Shown: positions 17,153-26,565 of the stretch, one piece after another
Position numbering within the stretch: position 1 is the stretch's first letter
Layout: each line of letters starts with the position of its first letter
Source of the DNA: Bacteroidales bacterium
GTDB taxonomy: Bacteria; Bacteroidota; Bacteroidia; Bacteroidales; Lentimicrobiaceae
Length of the DNA: 64,000 nt
Assembly: GCA_016709025.1 (NCBI GenBank)
Contig: JADJEQ010000009.1
Coordinates: 62,001-126,000, forward strand
Direction: 5' to 3'
The notes under the pieces: model-generated
The model's database searches: none
The model's input: the letters and a program-made list of their open reading frames with translations, nothing else
What the model was told of the DNA's origin: nothing
Translations under genes and position numbers: made by a program

Positions 17153-17965
17153 ATGAGTTTCTCATACGAACTGGTGAATCTGCTTGACCCTTATACGAAG
17201 GAGCCGTTGCAAATGGGGAAAGGATACCTGTTCAATCCGGTATCGGGTGAAAAATATTATATCAACAGTGGAATCCCGGTATTTCTGACCGAGAATCAGA
17301 TGACCGGTGACAACCTTAAATATTCCCGTTTTTACGATCGGATCAGCCGGTTCTACCGTATTTCTTCAGTATTTTATTGTTGGCTTAAGGGGACTACTGA
17401 AAAGAAAGTCAAGTCGTTGTACCTCGATCAGCTGGAAATCAAAAAAGGCAGCATGGTATTGGAAGTGTCGGTGGGTTCTGCCGACAATCTGAAGCACCTG
17501 AAGCCGGATGCGAGCTACACCGGTATTGATATTTCTTTCGGGATGCTTACCATGGCCAGGCGACAGCTTAAAAGGTGGAAGATAAAGGCCAGTCTCTGCC
17601 AGGGTGAAGCAGAACACCTGCCTTTCCCTGACAATAGTTTTGATGTGGTTTTTCATGTGGGTGGTATCAACTTTTTCAACGACAAACACAAGGCTCTTAC
17701 TGAAATGATCCGGGTAGCCAAACCCGGCAGCAAATTGCTGGTGGCTGATGAAACCGAATCAATGGTGGTAAATACATACCAGAAAAACCCTTTCACCAGA
17801 AATCTATACCAACTGGCCGACCGGGATCTTTCTGTGCCAATACACCTTTTACCTCCGGGGATGAAAGAAATTGAGGTGAGATACTTTTTTGATCAGAAAG
17901 TTTATTGTCTTACGTTTCGGAAACCGGCAGGTTTCGGAGGAAAGGCTGAAAATTCAGGACATTAA
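17153..17965 (+). CDS. Class I SAM-dependent methyltransferase (Methyltransf_11 type)
   Basis: 270 residues. An N-terminal segment with DPYTKEPLQMGKGYLFNPVSGEKYY resembles the Trm112-like small domain found ahead of some methyltransferases. The catalytic domain follows: motif I VLEVSVGSADNL (about 102-113), GIDIS (strand 2), GEAEHLPFPDNSFDVVFHVG (strands 3-4) and MIRVAKPGSKLLVADE (strand 5). UbiE/COQ5-like methyltransferases share this layout, but the substrate is unknown; quinone, lipid and small-molecule methylation are all possible. It starts 6 bases after the degenerate methyltransferase-like gene. Confidence 0.8.
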   Translation: MSFSYELVNLLDPYTKEPLQMGKGYLFNPVSGEKYYINSGIPVFLTENQMTGDNLKYSRFYDRISRFYRISSVFYCWLKGTTEKKVKSLYLDQLEIKKGSMVLEVSVGSADNLKHLKPDASYTGIDISFGMLTMARRQLKRWKIKASLCQGEAEHLPFPDNSFDVVFHVGGINFFNDKHKALTEMIRVAKPGSKLLVADETESMVVNTYQKNPFTRNLYQLADRDLSVPIHLLPPGMKEIEVRYFFDQKVYCLTFRKPAGFGGKAENSGH

Positions 17966-18046
17966 TTCTTTACCCTGACTGCCCGGAATAACCGGCAATT
18001 TCAAATCAACCCGTAATATTGCTCTTATAACGAATACACCTGATCC

Positions 18047-18595
18047 ATGGAACTACCAGCAGGATTAATCATCAGACCTGAATTAAGCGGTGATTACGCC
18101 AAAATTACCCGATTAAACGATCTTGCTTTCGGGCAGCCCGGCGAGGGAAAACTCATTGAAGCTTTGCGTTTGAATCCCTTGTTTATAAAAGGATTGTCAT
18201 TGGTGGCAATTATCAGAGGTGAGATCGTAGGCCATATTCTGTTTTCCCCGGTGTTGATCAGAAGTGAGAACAAGGTTTTTCGTTCCCTTGCATTGGCCCC
18301 TATGTCCGTTTTGCCGGGTTTCCAGGGAAAAGGCATTGGTTCAGCACTTATATCTGCCGGGCTGGATGAAGCGAAAGCAGGTAAGTTTGACTCAGTCATA
18401 GTTCTGGGACACCGGGATTATTATCCAAGATTCGGATTCAAACCAGCTTCAAGGTTTGGAATTGTGCCTCCGTTTGAGGTTCCCGATGATGTGTTTTTTG
18501 CAATGGAACTCAGGCCCGATGGACTATCAGGAGTTACCGGTGTGGTCGAATATCCCGGTGAATTTGCTTTTGGTTTAGCAAAAACAGCTGGCTGA
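18047..18595 (+). CDS. GNAT N-acetyltransferase (YhbS-like)
   Basis: 182 residues forming one GNAT domain that transfers an acetyl group from acetyl-CoA to an amine. The acetyl-CoA loop (Q/RxxGxG/A) is QGKGIGSALI around residue 105, after the strand LAPMSVLPGF. The later GHRDYYPRFGFKPA is the hallmark of the YhbS-like subgroup. No signal peptide. The substrate is unknown. It stands alone between the methyltransferase pair and the PAS kinase. Confidence 0.82.
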   Translation: MELPAGLIIRPELSGDYAKITRLNDLAFGQPGEGKLIEALRLNPLFIKGLSLVAIIRGEIVGHILFSPVLIRSENKVFRSLALAPMSVLPGFQGKGIGSALISAGLDEAKAGKFDSVIVLGHRDYYPRFGFKPASRFGIVPPFEVPDDVFFAMELRPDGLSGVTGVVEYPGEFAFGLAKTAG

Positions 18596-18675
18596 AAAAA
18601 TAAGTTGATCTATTTAGCAATACATTTAGCCGTACTTATTAAATTTGATGATTCAAGATAAATCATGATCAGACT

Positions 18676-21291
18676 ATGGTGCTGAATCCGATTTTAAAAT
18701 TCATTCATGATCTGGAAACTTTTAACGAGGATCAGGATTTTATCCGGTATCGTGAAAGCGACCTGCGCAGCACCTTCACCCTGATCACCCTGCTGGGTTT
18801 AGTATTACTCTGGCTGGTAAATATTGTTCTCTTAATACAAGCCCTTCCGGGATCACAACAGTTACTCGAATGGAGTATTCCTACCTCGGCAGCTTTGCTT
18901 GTTAATCTGGCACTGGCTTTGGGTACACGCTACCACTATCGCAGAAAGCTATTTACCTGTATTGGTTTCTATATCTGGATTCTATTCAGCGCTCTGGTTC
19001 CCGGTTTATCCGGTCCGGCCGGATTTCTTTACCTTACCGGCCCGGCACTGCTCATCACCATCTGGTTTGCATTCATCCCCTTCAGGTTTTCAAGACAGGT
19101 ATTACATGGACTGATCTTTCTTTTAATTTATACAGCATTTATAAGAGTATTAAATGACGACAAATACAGCCTGATGCAAATGGCTGGCATTGTTATGTTT
19201 TTGCTGGTTTTTTTTATACTTGGCGTTCTGGTTGCATTTGCCAATAATCAGTCAGCAGCAACTGTATTTTCAGCGCGGAAGGCAGCACGCACCAGCGACG
19301 ATCGTTACCGAATTCTGACCGAGCATATGCAGGATGTGGTATGGACACTTGATATGCGCACGCTCAGGTTTTCTTTCGTCAGTCCTTCGGTTGAAAAACT
19401 TCGTGGTTTCACAGCCGAAGAAGTTATCCGTATGCCTTTTGAGGATTCTTTTACCCCGAAAAGTGCCGCTAAGGTGAAGGAATTGCTGGGAGGAGTGGTA
19501 CAGGAGTTCAGGGATGGGAAAGATGTTACCTCATTTGCTGTAGGGGAATTGGAGCAGTATTGCCGGGATGGTTCTACTGTGTGGATTGAAGTAGCTGCTA
19601 CGCTTATTTTAGACGAAAATGGTGAACTGGCTGAAATGCTGGGTGTTTCGCGCAATATTACCGGGCGCCGGAAGGCTGAACAGGCATTACGTGAATCAGA
19701 AGAAAAGTACCGTACCCTGATCAGTCAGGCCAACGACGGTATTTTTATTACCCAGGACGGCGTTTTCAGGTTTGTAAACCAGGCTTTTTGCGATATTACA
19801 GAATATTCAACCGCAGAATTAAACGGGAAGCCTTTTATTGAATTGATTGCAGAAGAAGAGAGGCCTGTTTTGATTGAGATTCACCGTCGTCGCATGGCTG
19901 GAGAGAAAGTCCCTGATAAGTACTCAACCATCGGCATATCTAAAACTGGCCGGAGGGTTAACCTTGAGTTCAATAGCAGTACCATTGAATTTGATGGCCG
20001 GCCTGCTTCGTTTGTGATTATGCGGGATAATACAGAGCAAATGGAAGTTGCCCGGCTTATCCGCGAAAGTGAAGAGAAATACCGCTCACTGGTCGAAAGA
20101 GCGAACGATGGCATTGTTATCCTGCAGGATGGAAATGTTAAGTTTATCAACCAGATGATGGCCAATATTCTTGGTTATCAGGTTGAGGAAATACTCAATA
20201 CGCCCTTTGTCAATTATCTTGCGGAATCTGAAAAGGAAAAGATCCGTGAATTTTACCGTAAAAGGCAGGCAGGTGAGAATTTACCACAGATTTATGAATC
20301 CATGCTGGTTCGAAAAGATGGTTCATTAAAGCCGGTGGAATTCAACAATGGAATTATTAACTACAATGGTCAGATAGCTACCCAAACTTATATCAGGGAT
20401 ATTACCGAACGCAAAGCAGCCGAGAAGGCACTTGTTGAAAGTGAACAGCGCTATGCACTTGCAGTTGAAGGGGTGAACGAAGGTATTTTTGATTGGAACC
20501 TCGAAACCAATGAGGTCTATTTCTCAAATAATTACAAAGCCATCCTTGGTCTCACCCCTGAAGAGATGAAAAACGATTTGCCGGAATGGGAATCGCGCAT
20601 TCATCCTGATGACAAAGAGCGGGTATTAAAGGCTAACCAGGATTACATCAATGGTCATGTTTCGGTGTATAACCCCGAATACCGGCTTCGGCACCGCAAT
20701 GGAGACTACCGCTGGATTCTTTCCAGGGGCGTTTGTCTGCGCGACAGCAACGGTAAGGCATACAGGCTGGCAGGGTCACACATGGATATCACCGAAAGGC
20801 GTAAATCGGAAGAGAAACTTCGTGAGAGCGAAGCCCGTTACCGCAGTATCTTTAATACAGCCGCAGATGCCATTTTTCTTATAGATAAGGCAACCGGGGC
20901 TATAGTGGATGTAAATCAGCCGGCTGTCCGGATTTATGGGTACACGATGGATGAACTGCTTACTATGAAGATCGGGCAACTTGCCGATGAACCGGATGAC
21001 ACAGTAGAAGTGCTCAATACAACTAACCGGTTTCATCATGTGGCACAACGCAGATCAGTACGTAAAGACGGGGAGATTGTGCTGGTAGAGATTTCGGCTA
21101 GCTATATCGTGATGGAAGACAGGCCATACATCATAGCCATGGTACACGACATCACGCAAAGGAAAAAAGCAGAACATGCTTTGCGTGAAATCGAAACCAA
21201 ATTCCGCGAAATCACAGACCTGTTGCCACAACTGATATATGAACTTGACAATCATGGTTTCATTACCTTTTTAAACCGCACTGGCAAGTAG
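18676..21291 (+). CDS. Multi-PAS sensor histidine kinase, N-terminal part, ends at in-frame amber codon
   Basis: 871 residues. Five or six hydrophobic helices (about 25-185) are followed by a chain of PAS domains at about 205-330, 335-455, 460-575, 580-710 and 715-835, several ending in the PAC-type DITERRK or DITQRKK linker. A sixth PAS begins at about 840 (EIETKFREITDLLPQ) and is cut by TAG at 21289-21291. The next codon, in the same frame, continues the domain (MFGISEADIRKG) into the kinase half at 21292-22614. As written, this part has sensors but no kinase. The original protein would be about 1,312 residues. A TAAATTTG at 18640-18647 may be its -7 box. Confidence 0.8.
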   Translation: MVLNPILKFIHDLETFNEDQDFIRYRESDLRSTFTLITLLGLVLLWLVNIVLLIQALPGSQQLLEWSIPTSAALLVNLALALGTRYHYRRKLFTCIGFYIWILFSALVPGLSGPAGFLYLTGPALLITIWFAFIPFRFSRQVLHGLIFLLIYTAFIRVLNDDKYSLMQMAGIVMFLLVFFILGVLVAFANNQSAATVFSARKAARTSDDRYRILTEHMQDVVWTLDMRTLRFSFVSPSVEKLRGFTAEEVIRMPFEDSFTPKSAAKVKELLGGVVQEFRDGKDVTSFAVGELEQYCRDGSTVWIEVAATLILDENGELAEMLGVSRNITGRRKAEQALRESEEKYRTLISQANDGIFITQDGVFRFVNQAFCDITEYSTAELNGKPFIELIAEEERPVLIEIHRRRMAGEKVPDKYSTIGISKTGRRVNLEFNSSTIEFDGRPASFVIMRDNTEQMEVARLIRESEEKYRSLVERANDGIVILQDGNVKFINQMMANILGYQVEEILNTPFVNYLAESEKEKIREFYRKRQAGENLPQIYESMLVRKDGSLKPVEFNNGIINYNGQIATQTYIRDITERKAAEKALVESEQRYALAVEGVNEGIFDWNLETNEVYFSNNYKAILGLTPEEMKNDLPEWESRIHPDDKERVLKANQDYINGHVSVYNPEYRLRHRNGDYRWILSRGVCLRDSNGKAYRLAGSHMDITERRKSEEKLRESEARYRSIFNTAADAIFLIDKATGAIVDVNQPAVRIYGYTMDELLTMKIGQLADEPDDTVEVLNTTNRFHHVAQRRSVRKDGEIVLVEISASYIVMEDRPYIIAMVHDITQRKKAEHALREIETKFREITDLLPQLIYELDNHGFITFLNRTGK

Positions 21292-22614
21292 ATGTTTGGG
21301 ATATCTGAGGCCGATATCAGAAAAGGTCTTCCTGCTTCATCCATGGTGGTGCCAGAGCAACGCAACCGCTTGCTAAACAATTTTAATCAGGTAATGAATC
21401 TGAAGTATGGTGAGCTTGAGAATGAATACAGGGGATTGCGGACCGATGGTACTGAATTTCCCATACTAATTTATGGTTCGGCTGTTTTGCGCGACGGCAA
21501 AGTAGCCGGAAACCGTGGTATCGTGATTGACATCACTGACCGAAAAAATGCAGAAGAAGAGTTGCGCCGGGTAAACGAGCGGCTTACACTTCATTTCAGA
21601 CAGACACCGCTGGCTTACATTGAATGGAATGAACACCTTGAGGTTACCGACTGGAACCCGGCTGCTGAAAGCATTTTCGGCTATACCCGTGAAGAAGTTC
21701 TGGGCAAACATGCTTTCAAATTGATTGTTCCGTTAAAAGTACAGGCCGAAATCAGTCGTTTATCGGAAAGCATCCTCAATCAAACAGGTGGACAGCGCAA
21801 TACAAATGAAAACATTTCAAAGCAGGGTCATACAATCATCTGTAACTGGTACAACACCCCGCTGAAAGACCATACCGGCAGGGTTATAGGCCTGGCGTCG
21901 CTGGTGCAGGATATTACCGAACAGAAAATGCTGGAAGCCGAGCTTGAAAAATATGTTACTGTCCTGGAGAAAAATTACTCTGAATCGAAGATTAAAGTTC
22001 AAACCTATTCAGTTGAACTTGAAACGCGCAAGAATGAGTTGCTACGACTTCAAAAGGAAAATCTGCAATCTCAGTTTGAAACGCTCAGAAGCCAGGTTAA
22101 TCCGCACTTTTTATTCAACAGCCTGAATGTACTCACCTCGCTGATAAAAATAGAACCCGATCTGGCCGAACAGTTTACACTTCGCCTATCGATGGTATAT
22201 CGTTATGTACTTGAAAATAAAGATAAAGAAGTGGTAAGCCTGGAAACCGAACTTGATTTTCTGAAAGCATACACATTTCTGCTCGACATAAGGTTTTCAG
22301 GTAAAATGAAGGTTGTGGTATCCCTTTTACCGGAAAAATTACAGATGAAAGTGGTTCCGCTTGCCCTGCAGTTATTGATTGAAAATGCCATAAAGCATAA
22401 TACATTCTCGAAAAAGCAGCCTTTGCTGGTGAATGTATTTAGTGAAGGCGATTATCTGGTAGTTGAGAATAACCTGCAGGTTCGTGAATCACACGTTCAG
22501 TCAACCGGGGTTGGACTCAACAATATTGCCAGCAGGTACACATATTTTACTGACCGGAAAACGATTTCAGGTGTGGAAGGGGAGAAGTTTGTGGTGAAGA
22601 TACCTCTTCTTTAG
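21292..22614 (+). CDS. Multi-PAS sensor histidine kinase, C-terminal part (LytS/YehU-type kinase)
   Basis: 440 residues in the same frame as the preceding part, separated only by a TAG. Contains the rest of PAS 6 (about 1-85), a seventh PAS (about 92-215), a coiled coil (about 215-265), the His_kinase domain of the LytS/YehU class with phospho-acceptor His272 in QVNPHFLFNSLN, and an ATPase domain with the N-box LLIENAIKHN and a G-box STGVGLNNI. Such kinases pair with LytTR regulators, and one lies at 23284. There is no reason for translation to begin at 21292: the ATG merely follows the stop, so without read-through this half is probably not made. Confidence 0.78.
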   Translation: MFGISEADIRKGLPASSMVVPEQRNRLLNNFNQVMNLKYGELENEYRGLRTDGTEFPILIYGSAVLRDGKVAGNRGIVIDITDRKNAEEELRRVNERLTLHFRQTPLAYIEWNEHLEVTDWNPAAESIFGYTREEVLGKHAFKLIVPLKVQAEISRLSESILNQTGGQRNTNENISKQGHTIICNWYNTPLKDHTGRVIGLASLVQDITEQKMLEAELEKYVTVLEKNYSESKIKVQTYSVELETRKNELLRLQKENLQSQFETLRSQVNPHFLFNSLNVLTSLIKIEPDLAEQFTLRLSMVYRYVLENKDKEVVSLETELDFLKAYTFLLDIRFSGKMKVVVSLLPEKLQMKVVPLALQLLIENAIKHNTFSKKQPLLVNVFSEGDYLVVENNLQVRESHVQSTGVGLNNIASRYTYFTDRKTISGVEGEKFVVKIPLL

Positions 22615-23270
22615 CGCAGGGCACAGGGCTCAGGGCACAGGGCGCAGGGCTCAGGGCACAGGGCGCAGGGCACAGGGCACAGGGCACATGGGCATGGAGC
22701 ATGGGGCATGGGGCATGGAGCTTAATGGGGGAATCCCATCTCTTATGAAACAGACAAGGAGACCGGGAGAAATGGGGACAAGGGGACAAAGAGACAAAGA
22801 GAGTGTATGGAGCATGGTGCTTTGAATTGAAAACTGAGGATTCGTCCCTCGTCCCTTTTGCGTCCCTCGTCCCTTTTTGGCACAGAGCTCAGGGCACAGA
22901 GCACAGGGTAAGGGGCATGGGGCATGGAGCTTAATTGGGAAATCCCGTTTCTTATGCAACAGACAAGGAGACCAGGAGAAATGGGGACAAGGGGACAAAG
23001 AGACACAGAGAGTGTATGGAGGGCGGGCATGGGGGGGGGGGGGGGGCCCTGGGGGCATGGGGAATAATTGAATTTCTAATTTCTAATGTCTAACCTAAGA
23101 TTAATAGACTGTAATCCCGCCTGACAGACATAGATTATGCTCAATTTTGGCATTTTATTAATCAGTCGTATAGGTCTGGAATCCTGGAACTCTGAAACCC
23201 TGAAACTCTGAAACTCTGGAAACCTGAAACCCTGAAACCCTGAAACCCTGAAACCCTGAAATTGTTTAAC
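22615..23270. repeat. Intergenic repeat mosaic between kinase and regulator, with G16 tract
   Basis: Modules in order: AGGGCNC 7-mers (22616-22688), GCATGG units, a block of about 110 bp present twice (about 22705-22815 and 22915-23028: GCATGGAGCTTAAT..., AGACAAGGAGACC, GGGGACAA), GTCCCTC 7-mers (22842-22875), a run of 16 G (23031-23046), then a TTTCTAA module (23070-23095) and a CCCTGAAA 8-mer array (23180-23262). The order 7-mers, GCATGG, TTTCTAA, CCCTGAAA recurs at 24046-24450. Confidence 0.9.
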
Positions 23271-23283
23271 CTCGAACATTAAA

Positions 23284-24045
23284 ATGAACGGTATGAAAGT
23301 CGTTATTATTGAAGACGAAGAACTGGCAGCACGCCGGTTAGAAACATTGATTAAAGAATGCGCTCCTGACAGCGAGGTAGTTGCCCGGCTTGAATCGGTT
23401 GAGGATGCCATTGCATGGTTTCGTGGCAATCCCGCCCCCGAACTGATCTTTCTGGATATTCACCTTGAAGATGATCTGAGTTTTACCATTTTTGAAAAAG
23501 TGAAGGTCGAATCACCCATCATCTTCACTACAGCTTATGATGAATATGCCATCCGTGCTTTCAAAATGCGTAGTATCGACTATCTGCTTAAACCCATCGT
23601 AAAAGAGGAACTTGCCCATAGCCTGGAGAAGTTCAGGGAGTTTTCATCGGCACGCCGTCAACCGGACATGGAAGCATTATTCCGGATGATCACAACCGGG
23701 GTTCCATCATACAAGGAGAGGTTTTCTATAACTGTAGGACAGAAGATAAAGAGTTATTCAACCGATGACATAGCCTGGTTTTATTCCGAAGAAGGAATAA
23801 CTTTCATGGTAGTAAATGATAACCATCAGTACCCCATTGATTTTAGTCTTGACGATCTAAGCGTTCAACTCAATCCTAAGGAATTCTTCAGGATTAACCG
23901 CCAGTTTCTGGTAAAGTTAAAATCGATAAAAAACGTTCATATCTACCCGAAAAGCCGCCTTAAGCTGGAACTTCTCCCTGCTGCCAACAGGGAAGTATTT
24001 GTAAGCCGCGATAAGGTGACCAGGTTTAAGGAGTGGCTGGGGTGA
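23284..24045 (+). CDS. LytTR-family response regulator
   Basis: 253 residues. Receiver domain about 4-125 with acidic pocket EDEE (11-13 region), phospho-acceptor Asp58 in LIFLDIHL, Thr in FTTAYDE and Lys in LLKPI. A LytTR DNA-binding domain follows at about 150-250 (RFSITVGQKIKSY, WFYSEEGITF, FFRINRQFLVKL). Either ATG 23284 or the ATG three codons later (MKVVIIEDE) may be used. It follows the LytS-type kinase, which is its natural partner, although 669 bases of repeat DNA lie between. If the kinase is inactive because of its amber codon, this regulator would be orphaned. Confidence 0.92.
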   Translation: MNGMKVVIIEDEELAARRLETLIKECAPDSEVVARLESVEDAIAWFRGNPAPELIFLDIHLEDDLSFTIFEKVKVESPIIFTTAYDEYAIRAFKMRSIDYLLKPIVKEELAHSLEKFREFSSARRQPDMEALFRMITTGVPSYKERFSITVGQKIKSYSTDDIAWFYSEEGITFMVVNDNHQYPIDFSLDDLSVQLNPKEFFRINRQFLVKLKSIKNVHIYPKSRLKLELLPAANREVFVSRDKVTRFKEWLG

Positions 24046-24450
24046 TGGCACAGGGCTCAGGGCGCAGGGCTCAGGGCGCAGGGCTCAGGGCTCAGGGCTC
24101 AGGGCTCAGAGCACAGGGCTCAGGGCATGGAGCATGGAGCATGGGGCATGGGGAATACTTGAATTTCTAATTTCTAATTTCTAATGTCTAACCTGAATTT
24201 ATTGGCCTGCTTTTCCGTAATTCTGAAATTCTGAAACCCTGAAATTCTGAAATTCTGTAACCCTGGAACCCTGAAACTCTGTAACCCTGAAACTCTGAAA
24301 TTCTGTAACCCCGGAATTCTGAAATTCTGGAATCTTGTAACTCTGGAACCCTGAAACCCTGAAACCCTGAAACCCTGTAACCCTGTAACCCTGAAACCCT
24401 GAAACCCTGAAACTCTGAAACTCTGAAACTCTGAAACCCTGAAACCTCTG
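24046..24450. repeat. Intergenic repeat mosaic after the LytTR regulator
   Basis: AGGGCTC/AGGGCGC 7-mers (24052-24126), GCATGG units (24126-24152), a TTTCTAA module (24158-24196) nearly identical to that at 23070-23095, then a long CCCTGAAA 8-mer array with CTCTGAAA, TTCTGAAA, CCCTGTAA variants (24216-24447). The array runs almost to the first codons of the next gene. Confidence 0.9.
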
Positions 24451-24477
24451 ACACTAACCGAAATTCAAAAACAACTG

Positions 24478-25158
24478 TTGCTTTCTGAACAAGATCACAA
24501 CGTTGCGTTGTTATGCCTGGCGGAGGAATATCCTTTGCTGGAAGTTATACAGGAAGGTACGATGCTGATGTGTCGGTTTCAGTCGGATGAAGAATGGTGC
24601 CATTTCAGTCATAACAGTACTCATTCTTTTATCAAATCATTTTTCAGGCAATACAATCGCGGGCAATATGTGGTGATTTCAGATGATAAGGTTTTTGACC
24701 AGGTTCAGCAGGATCATCGTAAGGCTTGGTCCATAGCCTGTTACCGGCTTTTTCAGGACGATGATCATTCCCTTCAGGAATACCCTGGATTGCAAATAAT
24801 CAGGCCGGAACACCTCCAGGTTGTTTATGATAATTCAAAGTACCAACAGTTTCTTTCATTGGAATACCTTAACATGCGCCTTCAACTTGGTGGAGGTTTC
24901 TGCATTGAGCGGGATGGACAGCCGGTAGCCTGGGCTATGACCCACGACGATGGTTCTGTGGGAATGTTGCATGTACTCGATCAATATCGCGGGTTAGGTT
25001 ATGCCAGATTGCTGGTACTTGCAATGTCGGGTGAAGTGAGGAAAATAAACAGGCCGGTTTTTGCGCATATTGAACCGGTGAATTTCCCCTCACTGAACTT
25101 ATTCCGAAGCCTGGGATTTGAGGTCAGAAGTAAGGTAACCTGGGCCTTTTTTAAATAA
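24478..25158 (+). CDS. GNAT-family acetyltransferase
   Basis: About 226 residues from the TTG at 24478. The frame continues upstream with protein-like sequence (TEIQKQLLLSEQDHN) into the edge of the 8-mer array, so the true start is uncertain and could be a non-ATG codon near 24448. The C-terminal half is a GNAT domain: MLHVLDQYRGLGYARLLV is the acetyl-CoA site (YRGLGYA), and HIEPVNFPSLNLFRSLGFEV is the closing strand-helix of the fold. The N-terminal half resembles the extra domain of glycine N-acyltransferase-like and FR47-type proteins. The substrate is unknown. Confidence 0.75.
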   Translation: MLSEQDHNVALLCLAEEYPLLEVIQEGTMLMCRFQSDEEWCHFSHNSTHSFIKSFFRQYNRGQYVVISDDKVFDQVQQDHRKAWSIACYRLFQDDDHSLQEYPGLQIIRPEHLQVVYDNSKYQQFLSLEYLNMRLQLGGGFCIERDGQPVAWAMTHDDGSVGMLHVLDQYRGLGYARLLVLAMSGEVRKINRPVFAHIEPVNFPSLNLFRSLGFEVRSKVTWAFFK

Positions 25159-25161
25159 CCG

Positions 25162-25495
25162 GTTGCTGGCGGCTGGTTTCTTGTTACTGGATATGGGATA
25201 CTGGTTGCTGGTTGCTGGTTACTGGTTAATGGTAGCTGGTTACTGGTTTCTGGTAGCTGGTTACTGGTCGGCACCTTCTCCTGCCTTCGACGATGGTTGG
25301 ATAAAAACTTACCTACCAACTCAGGCACCACGAGGAGAAGGACTTTTCAATTTTAACTAAATGTCTCATTGTCTCTCCGTCTCTATGTCCCTTCGTCTCT
25401 AAGTCCCTTCGTCTCTAAGTCTCTTCGTCTCTGAGTCTCTTCGTCTCTAAGTCTCTTCGTCTCTAAGTCTCTCAGTCCCTCAGTCCCTCTGTCAC
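25162..25495. repeat. Intergenic repeat mosaic between convergent genes
   Basis: CTGGTTA/CTGGTTG 7-mers (25163-25270), a short unique part with CACCTTCTCCTGCCTTCG (25271-25345) that resembles 46612-46655, and a TCTCTAAG/TCTTCGTC 8-mer array (25363-25495) that reaches the stop codon of the acyltransferase gene. Confidence 0.88.
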
Positions 25496-25497
25496 TA

Positions 25498-26379
25498 CTA
25501 CTTATCAACCGCCTTGTGTTTCCATCGCTTGTGCGACCATAACCAGAAAGCCGGTTTACTCCTGATGTCGGCTTCCAGGAGTTGTGTAAACTTTCTCAGG
25601 ATGTCCTGTTCATTCTGATCATCGCCCGGTTCAGAGATCAGCTGGTATGATACAGAATAATACCCGGGGTTGATTTTACTGATTGATTGATAAATTACTG
25701 CAGATTTGGTTGCTTTTGCCAGTTTGGCTCCTCCAGTAAAAAAGAGGCTCGGCTGATTGAGGAAATTAAAACAATAGTCAGGGTCCTTATGTGATGGGGA
25801 CTGATCTCCGATAAAGAAATAGAGCGCAGGGTAGTCTTTCCTGCTAAGGATAAACCTGCCGGCCTGTTGCATAGGAAGAAGTTTTAATCCGAACCTCTTC
25901 CTTAATTTGCCCATCAACATTTCAGATACAATGCCGCTCAATGGTTTGTAAAGCGTATAGATGCTGAAATCGAAGAACAATGGTGTCATGATCAGCCATT
26001 CCCAGTTTCCCCAATGACCTCCCAGCGCAATGATGTTAATTCCTCTATTGTGAAGATCATTGATCAGATCCGGGTTTTCAATCTTAAACCGCTGGCGGGC
26101 CTCCTCCGGCTGCATCGCCTGGCTTTTAATCACTTCTGCGAAGACTCCGAAAAAATGACGGTAAAACTGATGTGCAAGTATTCTGATTTCAGCATAGTTT
26201 TTCTCAGGGAATGCCCGGGTGAGATTCTGGATAATTACTCCATACCGGTAGTGAAAAACTTTTTCAGCAAGGTAACGAAACGCTCCGGTTTTAAAATACA
26301 GAACTTTCAATGGCAGATGTCCCGATAACCGAAGCAGTCCATAAATCAGTGAAGCAAGAATATTCTGAAGGATTCTCAT
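25498..26379 (-). CDS. Lipid A biosynthesis-type (LpxL/HtrB-like) acyltransferase
   Basis: 293 residues. Members of this family add a secondary acyl chain to the lipid A precursor at the inner membrane. An N-terminal hydrophobic helix (about 5-25) anchors it. The catalytic HxxxxE motif is GGHWGNWEW with His122 and Glu127, followed at the expected distance by YKPLSG and by GDQSPS, the region that positions the acyl donor. The typical ending WLWSHKRWK is present. Other substrates (for example aminolipids) are possible in Bacteroidota. Its stop codon directly abuts the 8-mer repeat array. Confidence 0.88.
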   Translation of the reverse strand: MRILQNILASLIYGLLRLSGHLPLKVLYFKTGAFRYLAEKVFHYRYGVIIQNLTRAFPEKNYAEIRILAHQFYRHFFGVFAEVIKSQAMQPEEARQRFKIENPDLINDLHNRGINIIALGGHWGNWEWLIMTPLFFDFSIYTLYKPLSGIVSEMLMGKLRKRFGLKLLPMQQAGRFILSRKDYPALYFFIGDQSPSHKDPDYCFNFLNQPSLFFTGGAKLAKATKSAVIYQSISKINPGYYSVSYQLISEPGDDQNEQDILRKFTQLLEADIRSKPAFWLWSHKRWKHKAVDK

Positions 26380-26565
26380 AGGTAAAGAAAGTCCAAAAAG
26401 TTTTGAGACTTCAAAAATACTAATATCCCTGCAGATTATCCTAATTTGAATCCGGAAGCATTATTCAGCTCCTTAAATTCGTAATGTTAAAATTCTATAA
26501 ATTAACCCCTATGATGAAAATAAGTCCCGGTTTATCCATAAATTATCTGTATCTTTTCAGAATAT

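Noticed and set aside
22547..23058. Overlapping minus-strand frames rich in Pro, Cys and His between kinase and regulator
   Set aside because: They are translations of AGGGCNC and GCATGG repeats, with no independent sign of coding.
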